DNA of 64,000 nucleotides from Ruminococcus sp. AM22-13. GTDB taxonomy: Bacteria; Bacillota; Clostridia; Lachnospirales; Lachnospiraceae. Shown here piece after piece: positions 16,714 to 25,186 of this stretch (positions are counted from its first letter, which is position 1; every line of letters starts with the position of its first letter). The DNA is taken from NCBI RefSeq assembly GCF_003471165.1, contig NZ_QRIL01000015.1, positions 37,193 to 101,192 of the forward strand, in the 5' to 3' direction. Position numbers and translations under genes: made by a program. The notes beneath the pieces were generated by a model. It saw only the letters and a program-made list of their open reading frames with translations. It was not told the DNA's origin and made no database searches.

Positions 16714-19700
16714 TTATAAGTTTTTCAATCCTCTTTCTACAACTTTAACATTGGTTTGACCATATTTTTCGTACATGTAATTCATCCATGAATCCTGTAT
16801 TTGTGCATGATAACCAACCGGAAGCTTTTTTATGGCCTTTACATCTTTCAGATAGATCACAACGGCACTGTCACCAGGGGAGCGTCTGAGGTCTTCAAGC
16901 AGTTCCTGTGAACGCTGTGCATACACTTCTTTATTATCAAACTGGATCCAGATCTCTCTTGGCATATTGTCAAACGGACGGATCTTTTCAAGAATCAGTT
17001 TACTGGCGCGATCGTCCTCCGCGGATACTCTTCCCTGGATAAATACCCTCGCATCTTCATTCAGAAACTGCTGGCTTTTCTCATAATCACGTGGAAAAAC
17101 AACTACTTCTACCGTTCCGACAAGATCTTCCACTGTAAGAAATGCCATGACCTTGTTATTCTTTGTATATTTGATTGTTTTATCCGTAATCATTCCACCG
17201 ATGATCACTTTCTGACCGTCCATGACTTTTGGAAGATTCGTCTCCTCATCCTGCTGGAAATCAGAAGTTTTTGCGGAGATCGTTTTCTCCATCATTGCCC
17301 GGTAATTCTCCAGCGGATGACCGCTCAGATAAATTCCCAGAACTTCTTTCTCATATCCAAGAAGTTCTTCTTTTCCGAATTCCTCCACATTCGGCATGCG
17401 GATCTCGAATTCTTTTTTATCCTCTTCACTGACCAGATCAAAAAGACTCATCTGTCCGACCAGAGAATTCTTTCTGTCCTGGCTGATACTATCTGAAATC
17501 TGCTGGTAAACCATCATCTTCTGACGGCGGTTACCCTCCAGACAGTCCAACGCTCCTGCTTTTATAAAGTTCTCTACGGCACGTTTATTCATCTGCTGCG
17601 TATTTCGCTCCATGAAATCTTTCAGGGAACGATACTCCCCGTTCTGCTCACGCTCACTTACCAGGCTCTCAATAACAGGACGGCCGACGCTCTTGATTGC
17701 AGACAGTCCATATCTGATAGCTCCGTTATCTACTGAGAATCCATACATTCCGCAGTTGACATCCGGCGGCAGGATCTTAATTCCCATCTGTCTGCACACC
17801 AGAATATATTCTGCAACCTTATTTGGAAAATCAATGACTGATGTCATAAGCGCCGCCATAAATTCTACCGGATGATAGTATTTCAGATACGCTGTCTGAT
17901 AGGAAACCACTGCATAAGCCGCCGCATGAGATTTATTAAATGCATACTTTGCAAAATCTATCATTTCATCATAAATTTTATTCGCTGTCGCCTCGTCGAT
18001 TCCATTTGCAATACATCCCGGAACTCCCTCTGCTTCATTTCCATAAACGAAGTTCTGGCGCTCTTTTTCCATGACAGAGGCCTTCTTTTTGGACATTGCT
18101 CGACGTACCAGGTCGCTTCGGCCCAAAGTATAACCGGCCAGGTTACGCACGATCTGCATAACCTGCTCCTGATATACGATACATCCATAAGTAGGCTGCA
18201 AAATCGGCTCCAGCTGCGGGCAGTCATAACGAATCGTGTCCGGACGGTTTTTGCCCCGGATATACTGAGGAATGAAATCCATCGGGCCCGGACGGTACAG
18301 GGAAATTCCCGCGATTACATCTTCAAGGCTCTGCGGTTTCAATTCTTTCATGAAGTTCTTCATTCCCGCACTTTCAAGCTGGAACACACCATCTGAACGG
18401 CCAGTGCCAAGAGAATCAAGAACTTTCTTATCATCATAGTCAATTTTCTGCATATCCAGTGTAACGCCCGTATCCTTCTGGATTAATTTCGCTGCATTCT
18501 GGATAACTGTCAGTGTACGCAGTCCCAGGAAGTCCATTTTCAGAAGTCCCAGTTCTTCCAGTGTCGTCATGGTAAACTGGGTAACAATCGAACCATCCTG
18601 TGCCCTGGAAAGAGGTACATATTCGGATACATCTTTCTGGCTGATTACGACACCTGCCGCATGCATGGAAGTATGTCTCGGAAGACCTTCCAGACGTCTT
18701 GCCATATCAATCAGATAATGAACATCATCCTGTTCTGTATACGCTTTCTTCAGTTCAGGATTCATGGTCAGGGCTTTATCAATGGTAATGTTTAATTCCT
18801 GAGGAATCATTTTTGCAATGGAATCTACCTGTGCATAAGGCATATCCAGCACACGTCCGACATCGCGGATAACACCGCGGGCCGCCAAAGTACCAAAGGT
18901 AACGATCTGAACCACGCAGTCATCGCCATATTTGCGACGTACATATTCAATAACCTCCTGTCTTCTTTCGAAGCAGAAATCAACGTCAATATCAGGCATG
19001 GATACTCGTTCCGGATTCAGGAACCGCTCAAAGAGCAGATCATATCGGATCGGATCAAGCTGTGTGATACCTAACGTATAAGCTACGAGACTTCCCGCCG
19101 CAGAACCTCGTCCCGGTCCTACCATGATGTCATGGTCGCGTGCATATTTGATGAAATCCCATACTATAAGGAAGTAATCTACGTAGCCCATATTTTTGAT
19201 AGTAGATAGCTCATAGTTCAGTCGAGATTTTAATTCTTCTGTGACCGGATGATAACGTTCCTCCAGTCCTTCAAAACATAACTTATTCAGATATTCCCAT
19301 GAGGTAAAACCATCCGGAACATCGAAACGCGGCAGCTTGGTCACACCAAACTCAATTTCTACATGACATCTCTGCGCGATCTTATGTGTATTCTCCAGTG
19401 CCTCTAATGCATATGGAAAAAGCTGCGCCATTTCCTCAGGAGATTTTACGTAATACTGTCCACCCTCATAACGCATTCTGTCCTCATCTGCCAGCTTCTT
19501 GTTTGTCTGCAGGCAAAGCAAAATATCATGTGGTGCTGCATCCTCTGCTTTTGTATAATGCACATCGTTTGTTGCAACAAGATCGATACCTGTCTCTTCG
19601 TGCATGCGAAGCAGTTCCTGATTCACTACCTGCTGCGCCGGAATTCCATGATCCTGTAATTCCAGAAAGAAATTTCCTTTTCCGAAAATGTCCTGATAAC

Positions 19701-20181
19701 GCAGGGCTGCTGCCTTTGCATCCTCATACATTCCTCTCTGGAGATATCTGGCAACCTCACCGGCAAGGCAGGCACTTAGTGCAATAATTCCCTCATGATA
19801 TTCTTTTAATACAGCCAAATCTACTCGCGGCTTATAATAAAAGCCCTCTGTAAATCCTTTAGAAACAATCTTCATCAGATTTGCATAACCCTGATTATTC
19901 TCAGCAAGAAGAACCAGATGGTAATATCTGTCCTCGCCGCTTCCCGCTTCACGATCAAATCTGGAACCCGGGGCCACATATACCTCACACCCTAAGATCG
20001 GATTGATTCCCTCGGCCCTCGCTGCACGATAAAAATCAATCACACCATACATAACTCCATGATCTGTGATCGCCGCACTGTCCATCCCAAGTTCTTTGAT
20101 ACGGGCTACATATTCTTTTATTTTATTAGAACCATCCAGCAGACTGTACTCTGTATGGACGTGAAGATGTGTAAACTCCAA
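16714..20181 (-). CDS. dnaE: DNA polymerase III alpha subunit (DnaE)
   Basis: The replicative DnaE-type polymerase, 1155 residues. The N-terminal PHP domain starts FTHLHVHTEYSLLDG and has AITDHGVMYGVIDF. The polymerase core has GRGSAAGSLVAYTLGITQLDP and the catalytic PDIDVDFCFERR (about 390-405), then SMHAAGVVIS and YRPGPMDFIPQYIRGK. A helix-hairpin-helix region and an OB domain (KVIIGGMITDKTIKYTKNNKVMAFLTVEDL) follow. I choose the TTG at 20181 (start MEFTHLHVHTEYS) because AGGAG lies 10 nt upstream; an in-frame TTG ten codons earlier would place that site inside the gene. pfkA follows after 72 nt. Confidence 0.95.
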   Translation of the reverse strand: MEFTHLHVHTEYSLLDGSNKIKEYVARIKELGMDSAAITDHGVMYGVIDFYRAARAEGINPILGCEVYVAPGSRFDREAGSGEDRYYHLVLLAENNQGYANLMKIVSKGFTEGFYYKPRVDLAVLKEYHEGIIALSACLAGEVARYLQRGMYEDAKAAALRYQDIFGKGNFFLELQDHGIPAQQVVNQELLRMHEETGIDLVATNDVHYTKAEDAAPHDILLCLQTNKKLADEDRMRYEGGQYYVKSPEEMAQLFPYALEALENTHKIAQRCHVEIEFGVTKLPRFDVPDGFTSWEYLNKLCFEGLEERYHPVTEELKSRLNYELSTIKNMGYVDYFLIVWDFIKYARDHDIMVGPGRGSAAGSLVAYTLGITQLDPIRYDLLFERFLNPERVSMPDIDVDFCFERRQEVIEYVRRKYGDDCVVQIVTFGTLAARGVIRDVGRVLDMPYAQVDSIAKMIPQELNITIDKALTMNPELKKAYTEQDDVHYLIDMARRLEGLPRHTSMHAAGVVISQKDVSEYVPLSRAQDGSIVTQFTMTTLEELGLLKMDFLGLRTLTVIQNAAKLIQKDTGVTLDMQKIDYDDKKVLDSLGTGRSDGVFQLESAGMKNFMKELKPQSLEDVIAGISLYRPGPMDFIPQYIRGKNRPDTIRYDCPQLEPILQPTYGCIVYQEQVMQIVRNLAGYTLGRSDLVRRAMSKKKASVMEKERQNFVYGNEAEGVPGCIANGIDEATANKIYDEMIDFAKYAFNKSHAAAYAVVSYQTAYLKYYHPVEFMAALMTSVIDFPNKVAEYILVCRQMGIKILPPDVNCGMYGFSVDNGAIRYGLSAIKSVGRPVIESLVSEREQNGEYRSLKDFMERNTQQMNKRAVENFIKAGALDCLEGNRRQKMMVYQQISDSISQDRKNSLVGQMSLFDLVSEEDKKEFEIRMPNVEEFGKEELLGYEKEVLGIYLSGHPLENYRAMMEKTISAKTSDFQQDEETNLPKVMDGQKVIIGGMITDKTIKYTKNNKVMAFLTVEDLVGTVEVVVFPRDYEKSQQFLNEDARVFIQGRVSAEDDRASKLILEKIRPFDNMPREIWIQFDNKEVYAQRSQELLEDLRRSPGDSAVVIYLKDVKAIKKLPVGYHAQIQDSWMNYMYEKYGQTNVKVVERGLKNL

Positions 20182-20212
20182 TTTTTGTTCTCTCCTGTTC
20201 TGTTTTACCAAA

Positions 20213-20286
20213 CCAAGCAGATAGACTCATCTGCTTTCGCTACATAGCTCTACACCGAATAGCTGTTTTACAGTTTATCCGGTTAA
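20213..20286. repeat. divergent family-C repeat copy
   Basis: ATCTGCTTTCGCTACATAGCTCTACACCGAATAGCTG...CAGTTTATCCGGTTAA matches the core of family C (compare 35790 and 60310). It lies in the dnaE upstream region, with an additional AAGCAGATAGACTCATCTGCTT palindrome at its start. Confidence 0.6.
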
Positions 20287-20417
20287 AATAATATTTCTAT
20301 AAAGAAATTTGTCCGGCAGAACTATCTCTGCCAGACTATACAGTTTACGTATTCTATCCTTATAAATAATTGCATCTGTTCAGCATTCTCACGGTTAACT
20401 AAACAACTGCTAAAATC

Positions 20418-21257
20418 TTATTTCGCATAGATTCTCTTATCTTTGATTTCTACTTTGCCTTCTTTCATCAGATGACCGATTGCACGTTTGAACGCACCTT
20501 TGCTCAGTCCAAATTCCCTCTGAATGACCTCCGGTGATGCCTTGTCATCAAAAGGAAGAACTCCCGCAAATTCATTGATTACTTCAAGTACATTTTCTGC
20601 ATCTTCATTGATCTGCAGATATGCTTTCTGACGGTCTGTGACGTTCATTTTCCCATCTTCTTTTACTTCGCTGACACGCAGTTCAAGAATCTTACCCGGA
20701 CGGTATTTTCCTTTCGCCTCTCTTGCCGGGATCAGCGCGGAATATTTATCATCGACTGCTACAAACACACCGAATCTGTCGCTGATCTCATACACACGGC
20801 CTTTAACCATATCTCCGACTACGTAAGGAGTTCTGGTAGAAAGATAATGATACACATTCATCGTTGCACAGAGACGGCTGCTCTTATCAATATAGAGAGC
20901 TACCAGTACATCTTCGCCTTCTCTTACCTTCAAAGTCTGCTCATGATATGGAAGCAGAAGGTCTTTCTCCAGCCCCCAGTCAAGAAATGCGCCGATTCTC
21001 GTTACCTGAGATACCTTTAGAACTGCGGTCTGTCCTACCTGAAGTTTCGGTTCTTTGGTTGTTGCGATCAGACGGTCCTGAGAATCCTTATAGATAAACA
21101 CTTCAATACTATCTCCCTCTTTTGTTCCCTCCGGAACCTGTTTAGATGGAAGAAGTACTCTGTTCTTTGCATCTGCGTGCATATCTTCCGCCAGATACAC
21201 ACCAAAATCTACGGATTTCACTACTGTTAATTTCTGTTTTTTTCCTAACTCTATCAT
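20418..21257 (-). CDS. S1-like RNA-binding protein (CvfB family)
   Basis: A 279-residue protein of consecutive S1/OB folds with a C-terminal winged helix. The segments are KSVDFGVYLAEDMHADAKNRVLLP (about 15-40), VSQVTRIGAFLDWGLEKDLLLP (about 80-100), VVGDMVKGRVYEISDRFGVFVAVDDKYSALIP (about 147-180), then FGLSKGAFKRAIGHLMKEGKVEI (about 248-270). This order defines CvfB/YitL proteins, which affect virulence gene and RNA regulation in staphylococci; the molecular target is unclear. GGAGA lies just upstream of the ATG. Confidence 0.88.
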   Translation of the reverse strand: MIELGKKQKLTVVKSVDFGVYLAEDMHADAKNRVLLPSKQVPEGTKEGDSIEVFIYKDSQDRLIATTKEPKLQVGQTAVLKVSQVTRIGAFLDWGLEKDLLLPYHEQTLKVREGEDVLVALYIDKSSRLCATMNVYHYLSTRTPYVVGDMVKGRVYEISDRFGVFVAVDDKYSALIPAREAKGKYRPGKILELRVSEVKEDGKMNVTDRQKAYLQINEDAENVLEVINEFAGVLPFDDKASPEVIQREFGLSKGAFKRAIGHLMKEGKVEIKDKRIYAK

Positions 21258-21340
21258 ATAATCTCCATTTCGTTTTTGCTTGCTTTTTTGTTTTTCTGAT
21301 ATCTCATGCCAGTATTTTTTGTCCTTCTATCATGCTTTAG

Positions 21341-21424
21341 AAGCAGGTCAATTATTTCCTGACCTGCTATAATTATATCCTCTGACATTATAGCAGTTCC
21401 ATAAAATACTGGAATTGCTATAGC
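21341..21424. repeat. two tandem hairpins upstream of the S1-domain gene
   Basis: AGCAGGTCA-N9-TGACCTGCT (21341-21369) and TAGCAGTTCCA-N8-TGGAATTGCTA (21389-21424) are two separate stem-loops between araD and the S1-domain gene. They may be part of a leader or an operator. No known RNA element recognised. Confidence 0.5.
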
Positions 21425-21475
21425 TTTGCATTTCAGTATAACACAAATAATAAAGGCGGCACAATGCGCTGTCAC

Positions 21476-21553
21476 AAAAAAACTTCTGAAAAGAATTGTA
21501 TGTTACCGTGCACGGAGTGAACAGTAACTTTTATACTCTTTTCAGAAGTTTTT
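21476..21553 (-). terminator. araD terminator with a MITE-like insert in its loop
   Basis: The arms AAAAACTTCTGAAAAGA (from 21478) and TCTTTTCAGAAGTTTTT (21537-21553) form a 17-bp terminator stem with T-runs for the minus strand. The loop contains the MITE-like palindrome at 21502-21528, which forms its own stem. Confidence 0.7.
21502..21528. mobile_element. minimal MITE-like palindrome (27 bp)
   Basis: GTTACCGTGCAC and GTGAACAGTAAC around a 3-nt centre. It is a near copy of the termini of the 189-bp element at 528. No target duplication is preserved. It sits in the loop of the araD terminator. Confidence 0.6.
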
Positions 21554-21582
21554 ATGATAGTTTATCTTATATAAATATTTTC

Positions 21583-22275
21583 TTATTTGTTACCCTGTCC
21601 ATAGTACGCATTTGCACCATGTTTTCTGAAGTAATGTTTATCCTGCAGATCCTGTGGAGCAGGTTTTACCTGTGGGTTGATCATCTCGCAGCGTGCCGCC
21701 ATCTTGGCAACTTCTTCAAGAACAACTGCGTTATGTACTGCTTCGTGAGCATCTTTGCCCCATGCAAATGGTCCATGGTTTTTGCAAAGTACAGCTGGTA
21801 CTGCTTCGTAATCTTTGTCTTTGAACATATCAACGATCAGAAGTCCTGTGTTCTTCTCGTATTCATCAAATTCTTTGCCTTCCAAACAACGTGCACATGG
21901 GATTTCTCCGTACATATAATCTGCATGAGTTGTTCCATAGCAAGGAATTCCTCTTCCTGCCTGTGCCCAGCTTGTTGCCCATGAAGAATGTGTATGAACA
22001 ACGCCTCCGATATTCGGGAATGCTTTGTACAGTTCTACATGAGTTGCTGTATCAGAAGATGGATTATATTTTCCCTCAACTTTATTTCCGTTCAGGTCAA
22101 CAACAACCATATCGTCCGGCGTCAGTAAATCATAATCTACTCCACTTGGTTTGATAACAAAAAGTCCTGATTCTCTGTCAATTCCGCTGACATTACCCCA
22201 TGTAAATGTAACAAGTCCGTATTTCGGAAGATCCATGTTTGCTTTGTAAACTTCCTCTTTTAATTTTTCCAGCAT
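21583..22275 (-). CDS. araD: L-ribulose-5-phosphate 4-epimerase
   Basis: Converts L-ribulose-5-phosphate to D-xylulose-5-phosphate, feeding arabinose carbon into the pentose phosphate pathway. The 230 residues belong to the class II aldolase/AraD fold: [25 protein letters not shown] (about 21-45), [14 protein letters not shown], the zinc ligands [14 protein letters not shown] (about 92-105), [15 protein letters not shown] and the C-terminal [11 protein letters not shown] with the third zinc histidine. UlaF/SgbE-type epimerases look alike. No araA or araB is in the window, so the gene sits apart from the rest of the pathway, beside rhaD. An AraR-like operator and promoter lie just upstream (22377-22406). 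Confidence 0.92.
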   Translation of the reverse strand: MLEKLKEEVYKANMDLPKYGLVTFTWGNVSGIDRESGLFVIKPSGVDYDLLTPDDMVVVDLNGNKVEGKYNPSSDTATHVELYKAFPNIGGVVHTHSSWATSWAQAGRGIPCYGTTHADYMYGEIPCARCLEGKEFDEYEKNTGLLIVDMFKDKDYEAVPAVLCKNHGPFAWGKDAHEAVHNAVVLEEVAKMAARCEMINPQVKPAPQDLQDKHYFRKHGANAYYGQGNK

Positions 22276-22376
22276 AATTCGTACCTCTCCTTTTGCTTTT
22301 CAGATATTAATTGCAGTATCTTTCAGATATTCCGGTTTTGCATATCCCATCCGGAAAATCCCTTATTAATATCTGT

Positions 22377-22406
22377 ATTATAACACTTGTACGGTACATG
22401 TACCAA
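22377..22406 (-). promoter_or_regulatory. araD promoter with an AraR-like palindrome
   Basis: On the minus strand TTGGTA (22401-22406) and TATAAT (22377-22382) are spaced by 18 bp. Between and overlapping them is the perfect palindrome GGTACATGTACC (22393-22404) within CTTGTACGGTACATGTACCA. That recalls GntR/LacI-chimeric AraR boxes (TTGTACGTACAA type). The position between -35 and -10 suits repression released by the sugar. Confidence 0.55.
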
Positions 22407-22418
22407 CTTGTATGTTGA

Positions 22419-23246
22419 TTATTTTTCATACAGGAATTCTTCCGGCAGGCTTACTTTGAAGTCTTTTGCAAGTGCACGGAAGTTATCCGGTGTGATTGTC
22501 TGAAGTTTGTTTGGTGTCATAGACAGGATCTTTACAAGAATCTCTGCGGATTTCTCTACTGTGTGAAGCAGACCAAATGTAAGGTCAAAGTCTTCACCGG
22601 AGCAGAACATACCATGATGTGCCCAGATGACAACATCATATTTCTTCATCAGTTCTGCTGTCTTTACAGCGATTTCTCTTCCGCCTGGTACCATCCAGCC
22701 GACAACTCCAACTCCATCCGGGAAAACAACCGGGCATTCTGTAGCAGATTCCCATAATTCTCTGGTAAAGATCTTGTCATCCAGCGGAAGAACAAATGTC
22801 AGTGCAATCGTATTTGTTGTGTGTGCATGATAAATAACACGATGTTTTCCATTTGTCAGTTTCTTCTTTACTTCATGGTTCATCAAATGAGTCGGAAGTT
22901 CGCTGGTAGGTCTGCCACCTTCGACGAGTCCCCAGCGGATTCTGTAGTTCGTTCCTGTCTCATCCAGTTCAATGATTGCCAGACATACCTCAGGATCCAC
23001 GATAATGTTTCTGAAATATTTACCGCTTCCTGTCACAAGGAAAAACTCTTCGGCCAGTCCCGGAACCTCTACTCCGATCGGTGTCCATTCTCCAGGTGCA
23101 TTCAGACGAGGTTTGATCATCTCAACTTCTTCCGGTTTCAGACGATAGCTTAAGTTTCCACCATTTCTCTCATGCCAGCCCTGCTGATAACCGTCATTGG
23201 CCATTTTAATAAAGCCCTGTACAAATTTAGATTCCAGAATTTTCAT
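22419..23246 (-). CDS. rhaD: rhamnulose-1-phosphate aldolase
   Basis: Cleaves L-rhamnulose-1-phosphate to dihydroxyacetone phosphate and L-lactaldehyde. The 275 residues match RhaD length. Class II aldolase features are HERNGGNLSYRL (about 26-37), LVTGSGKYFRN, the zinc ligands VIYHAHTTNTIALT (about 136-149) and VIWAHHGMFCSG with the third histidine. The start at 23246 (MKILESKF) has GGAGG 9 nt upstream; a longer in-frame start would ignore it. No rhaA or rhaB is nearby. It has its own promoter (23323-23351). Confidence 0.92.
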   Translation of the reverse strand: MKILESKFVQGFIKMANDGYQQGWHERNGGNLSYRLKPEEVEMIKPRLNAPGEWTPIGVEVPGLAEEFFLVTGSGKYFRNIIVDPEVCLAIIELDETGTNYRIRWGLVEGGRPTSELPTHLMNHEVKKKLTNGKHRVIYHAHTTNTIALTFVLPLDDKIFTRELWESATECPVVFPDGVGVVGWMVPGGREIAVKTAELMKKYDVVIWAHHGMFCSGEDFDLTFGLLHTVEKSAEILVKILSMTPNKLQTITPDNFRALAKDFKVSLPEEFLYEK

Positions 23247-23290
23247 AATATATATCCTCCATTTTTGTGGTTTTATGTTGTTTATTTTTA

Positions 23291-23316
23291 ACAATTCGTT
23301 GTTTCTTGTTGTTTAC
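23291..23316. promoter_or_regulatory. repeated AACAACA-type half sites downstream of the rhaD promoter
   Basis: On the minus strand AAACAACA, GAAACAACG and AAACAACAT follow at intervals of about 10-25 nt between the -10 box and the rhaD ribosome-binding site. Direct AACAACA repeats of this kind suit a DeoR-family repressor. Inference only. Confidence 0.4.
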
Positions 23317-23322
23317 CGCTTT

Positions 23323-23351
23323 AGTATATATTGTTTTGTGTGGTTTGTAAA
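23323..23351 (-). promoter_or_regulatory. rhaD promoter
   Basis: TTTACA (23346-23351) and TATACT (23323-23328) with exactly 17 bp between them, about 80 nt upstream of the rhaD start. A near-consensus sigma-A promoter. Confidence 0.7.
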
Positions 23352-23589
23352 CAATTTATTCAAAAAAACTCTCACGAAACCACATGTGGATTCTGGAATA
23401 TATTTGTCAGTTGTGTATGAAACTTTTTTCCTTATTTTTAGTTATGTGTTGTAATGTCTCACAATTTTTTTGCATTTCTGTATATCTATCATCTATATCC
23501 CTATCCCTATAAGGACTTTTACAGATAACAGTAACTTCTCAAATCTGTCATCATCAATAAATCAGTGAATAATTACAGACATTTTTCGC
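23352..23589. other. intergenic stretch between thioesterase and rhaD
   Basis: AT-rich sequence with no ORF that has a ribosome-binding site and no recognisable RNA. It holds the upstream part of the rhaD promoter region and the 3' flank of the thioesterase gene. Confidence 0.35.
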
Positions 23590-24312
23590 TTAAATATCTC
23601 CCTCTTTTTTCAGGAATTCTACTATCGCATAAGCTTTTCCTTCTATATTATCCAGAGATACAACCACTTTATCTGTTTCCGTTTTTACCTTCGGGCAAAT
23701 TACATCTCCAAGCTTTGCCTGCATTTTATATTCTGCGCGCATCTGGTATATTTTGAAACTTTCCGGAAGGAAATCTTCTGCCATGCATACATACTGGCAA
23801 TTGTTTACATGATGGTTTGTGTCCAGATGATGTTTTTGTACCGTGAAAGCTTCCTGCGCAATCATATCCTCCGGAAGTTTGATTTTTCTTGGTGCATAAT
23901 CCATTTCCATCTTTTCACCAAGTACATAATTATCTGTATCTGCCGGAGTCAGTCTGGCAGGAAGTCCCGTGCTGATATCAAGATGTGTCCAGTTGGAATT
24001 TGCCCACGCAAGTTTTCTTCCCTCAGAATCCTGTATAATAAAATTACGCATACCCATAAATCCTTTAAATTCATATGGTATCGTCGTGATCTTGATTTCC
24101 TTTCCCATTTTGGCATACTCACCTACTACTACCTGCCAGGAAGAAAGCACCCACGCTCTGTTTCTCGCCTTCAGCACATCTCCTCCCAGCCCAATCGACT
24201 CCGCATGGAACGTACAACAATCCTGAAAATAATTCAAAACTCCCGGCAATGTCAGTCTGCCATCTTCACCTGTCTCACTGTATCTGACTCTGCTGTTAAA
24301 ACTGTAGTTCAT
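23590..24312 (-). CDS. acyl-ACP thioesterase (FatA-like)
   Basis: Hydrolyses acyl-acyl carrier protein to release free fatty acid. The 240 residues form two hotdog domains: MNYSFNSRVRYSETGEDGRLTLPGVLNYFQDCCTFHAESIGLGGD (1-45, first) and QKHHLDTNHHVNNCQYVCMAEDFLP (about 158-182, second, carrying the Asn-His catalytic residues). Bacterial homologues in gut Clostridia are about 240-250 residues, as here. A GAGGA site precedes the ATG. The gene stands alone, with a MITE-like element 30 bp upstream. Confidence 0.88.
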   Translation of the reverse strand: MNYSFNSRVRYSETGEDGRLTLPGVLNYFQDCCTFHAESIGLGGDVLKARNRAWVLSSWQVVVGEYAKMGKEIKITTIPYEFKGFMGMRNFIIQDSEGRKLAWANSNWTHLDISTGLPARLTPADTDNYVLGEKMEMDYAPRKIKLPEDMIAQEAFTVQKHHLDTNHHVNNCQYVCMAEDFLPESFKIYQMRAEYKMQAKLGDVICPKVKTETDKVVVSLDNIEGKAYAIVEFLKKEGDI

Positions 24313-24344
24313 CCGCTTTTCCTCTCTGTATATGAATATATTTT

Positions 24345-24487
24345 GTAACTATTCAGCAGTCTACTATCCCGCGAGGTGTTTTGGCATGAACATGCCAAAA
24401 TCCTGAGACATACAAGTCAAAATCCCATCGCCGAAGGCGATTTTTAATGGATTTTGACTCGTAACTGTGAAGGTACTGAACAGTTAC
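24345..24487. mobile_element. MITE-like element, 143 bp, perfect 8-bp TSD
   Basis: The ends are GTAACTATTCAG (24345-24356) and CTGAACAGTTAC (24476-24487). The flanks are an exact 8-bp duplication, TATATTTT, at 24337-24344 and 24488-24495. It is almost identical to the 6892 copy, differing mainly around CCTGAGACATACAAGTCAAAATC. The 60-codon ORF across it is incidental. It lies just upstream of the thioesterase gene. Confidence 0.85.
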
Positions 24488-24591
24488 TATATTTTTATCA
24501 TTACTTATTATGCTATGTATCACCATATTTCGCAAGACTGAGCATTTTTCTTACCAGAATTTTAATACTAATTAAAATATTACAACATCAA

Positions 24592-24646
24592 AAAAAACAA
24601 GCAGGAAGCTTTTGGGTATAACACACCTCAACAACTTCCTGCTTTC
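24592..24646 (-). terminator. terminator after the nuclease pseudogene
   Basis: Plus-strand AAGCAGGAAG and CTTCCTGCTT arms flank a 27-nt loop. On the minus strand the stem is followed by GTTTTTTTTG. It lies about 10 nt beyond the stop codon of the pseudogene at 24657. Confidence 0.75.
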
Positions 24647-24656
24647 TATTACTTTC

Positions 24657-25142
24657 TTAACACAATACATCTTTTTTATAGAAGGAAATTCCGTAGCAGA
24701 ACACTTCATCATAATTATCCGCAAACTCTTCTGCATACATTCTATCATTTATCTGTCGGACAGCTTTCTCGCAATCTGATTCCATATGTTCCAAAGTCTT
24801 AGAGTATTTCGCCTCAAAAACAGCTACCCTGCCATTTCTTGAGTCCAATACCACAACATCACTGGTATTTTTCCAGTATCCTGTCGGCTTTGCATCTGGA
24901 TTCTCCTGAAGATCCCGCAAATAGTTCATTACATCCCAGGGACAATATACATCCGTTTTTCCAAAATGATATCCATCATACCATACTTTGACCTGCTCCG
25001 TTTTTTCCGAAACATCCGCATCTATTAAAAGCTGGTCAACATCCTTCTGCGTAAAGCCAAAGTATTCATTAAACCTTGCGGCGGTAATTGTATCGGAAAC
25101 AAAATTGTTTGTTCCCGTAAAGATACTTATGGCCTTACACAA
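24657..25142 (-). pseudogene. AAA-ATPase-like / PD-(D/E)XK nuclease-family remnant
   Basis: The intact family (AAA-ATPase-like plus PDDEXK, around 520-570 residues) is abundant in gut bacteria. Here 161 codons remain. Residues 1-97 match the middle of the family (SIFTGTNNFVSDTITAARFNEYFG, WYDGYHFGKTDVYCPWDVMNYL, YWKNTSD). Residues 97-161 match the C-terminal nuclease part (SDVVVLDSRNGRVAVFEAKYSK, catalytic D...ExK, to FCYGISFYKKD). About 150 residues that should separate them are missing, and the N-terminal Walker motifs are gone. The joint falls on TSD/SDV, consistent with recombination across short homology. Not functional as an ATPase. Confidence 0.75.
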
Positions 25143-25186
25143 AAACTATATCTCTATTTTATCAGACCATTTCCATACTTACCATA

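Noticed and set aside
21254..21475. 73-codon minus-strand ORF
   Set aside because: It covers two hairpins in an intergenic leader and shows no ribosome-binding site.
24353..24535. 60-codon ORF on the minus strand
   Set aside because: It coincides with the 143-bp MITE-like element and has no ribosome-binding site.
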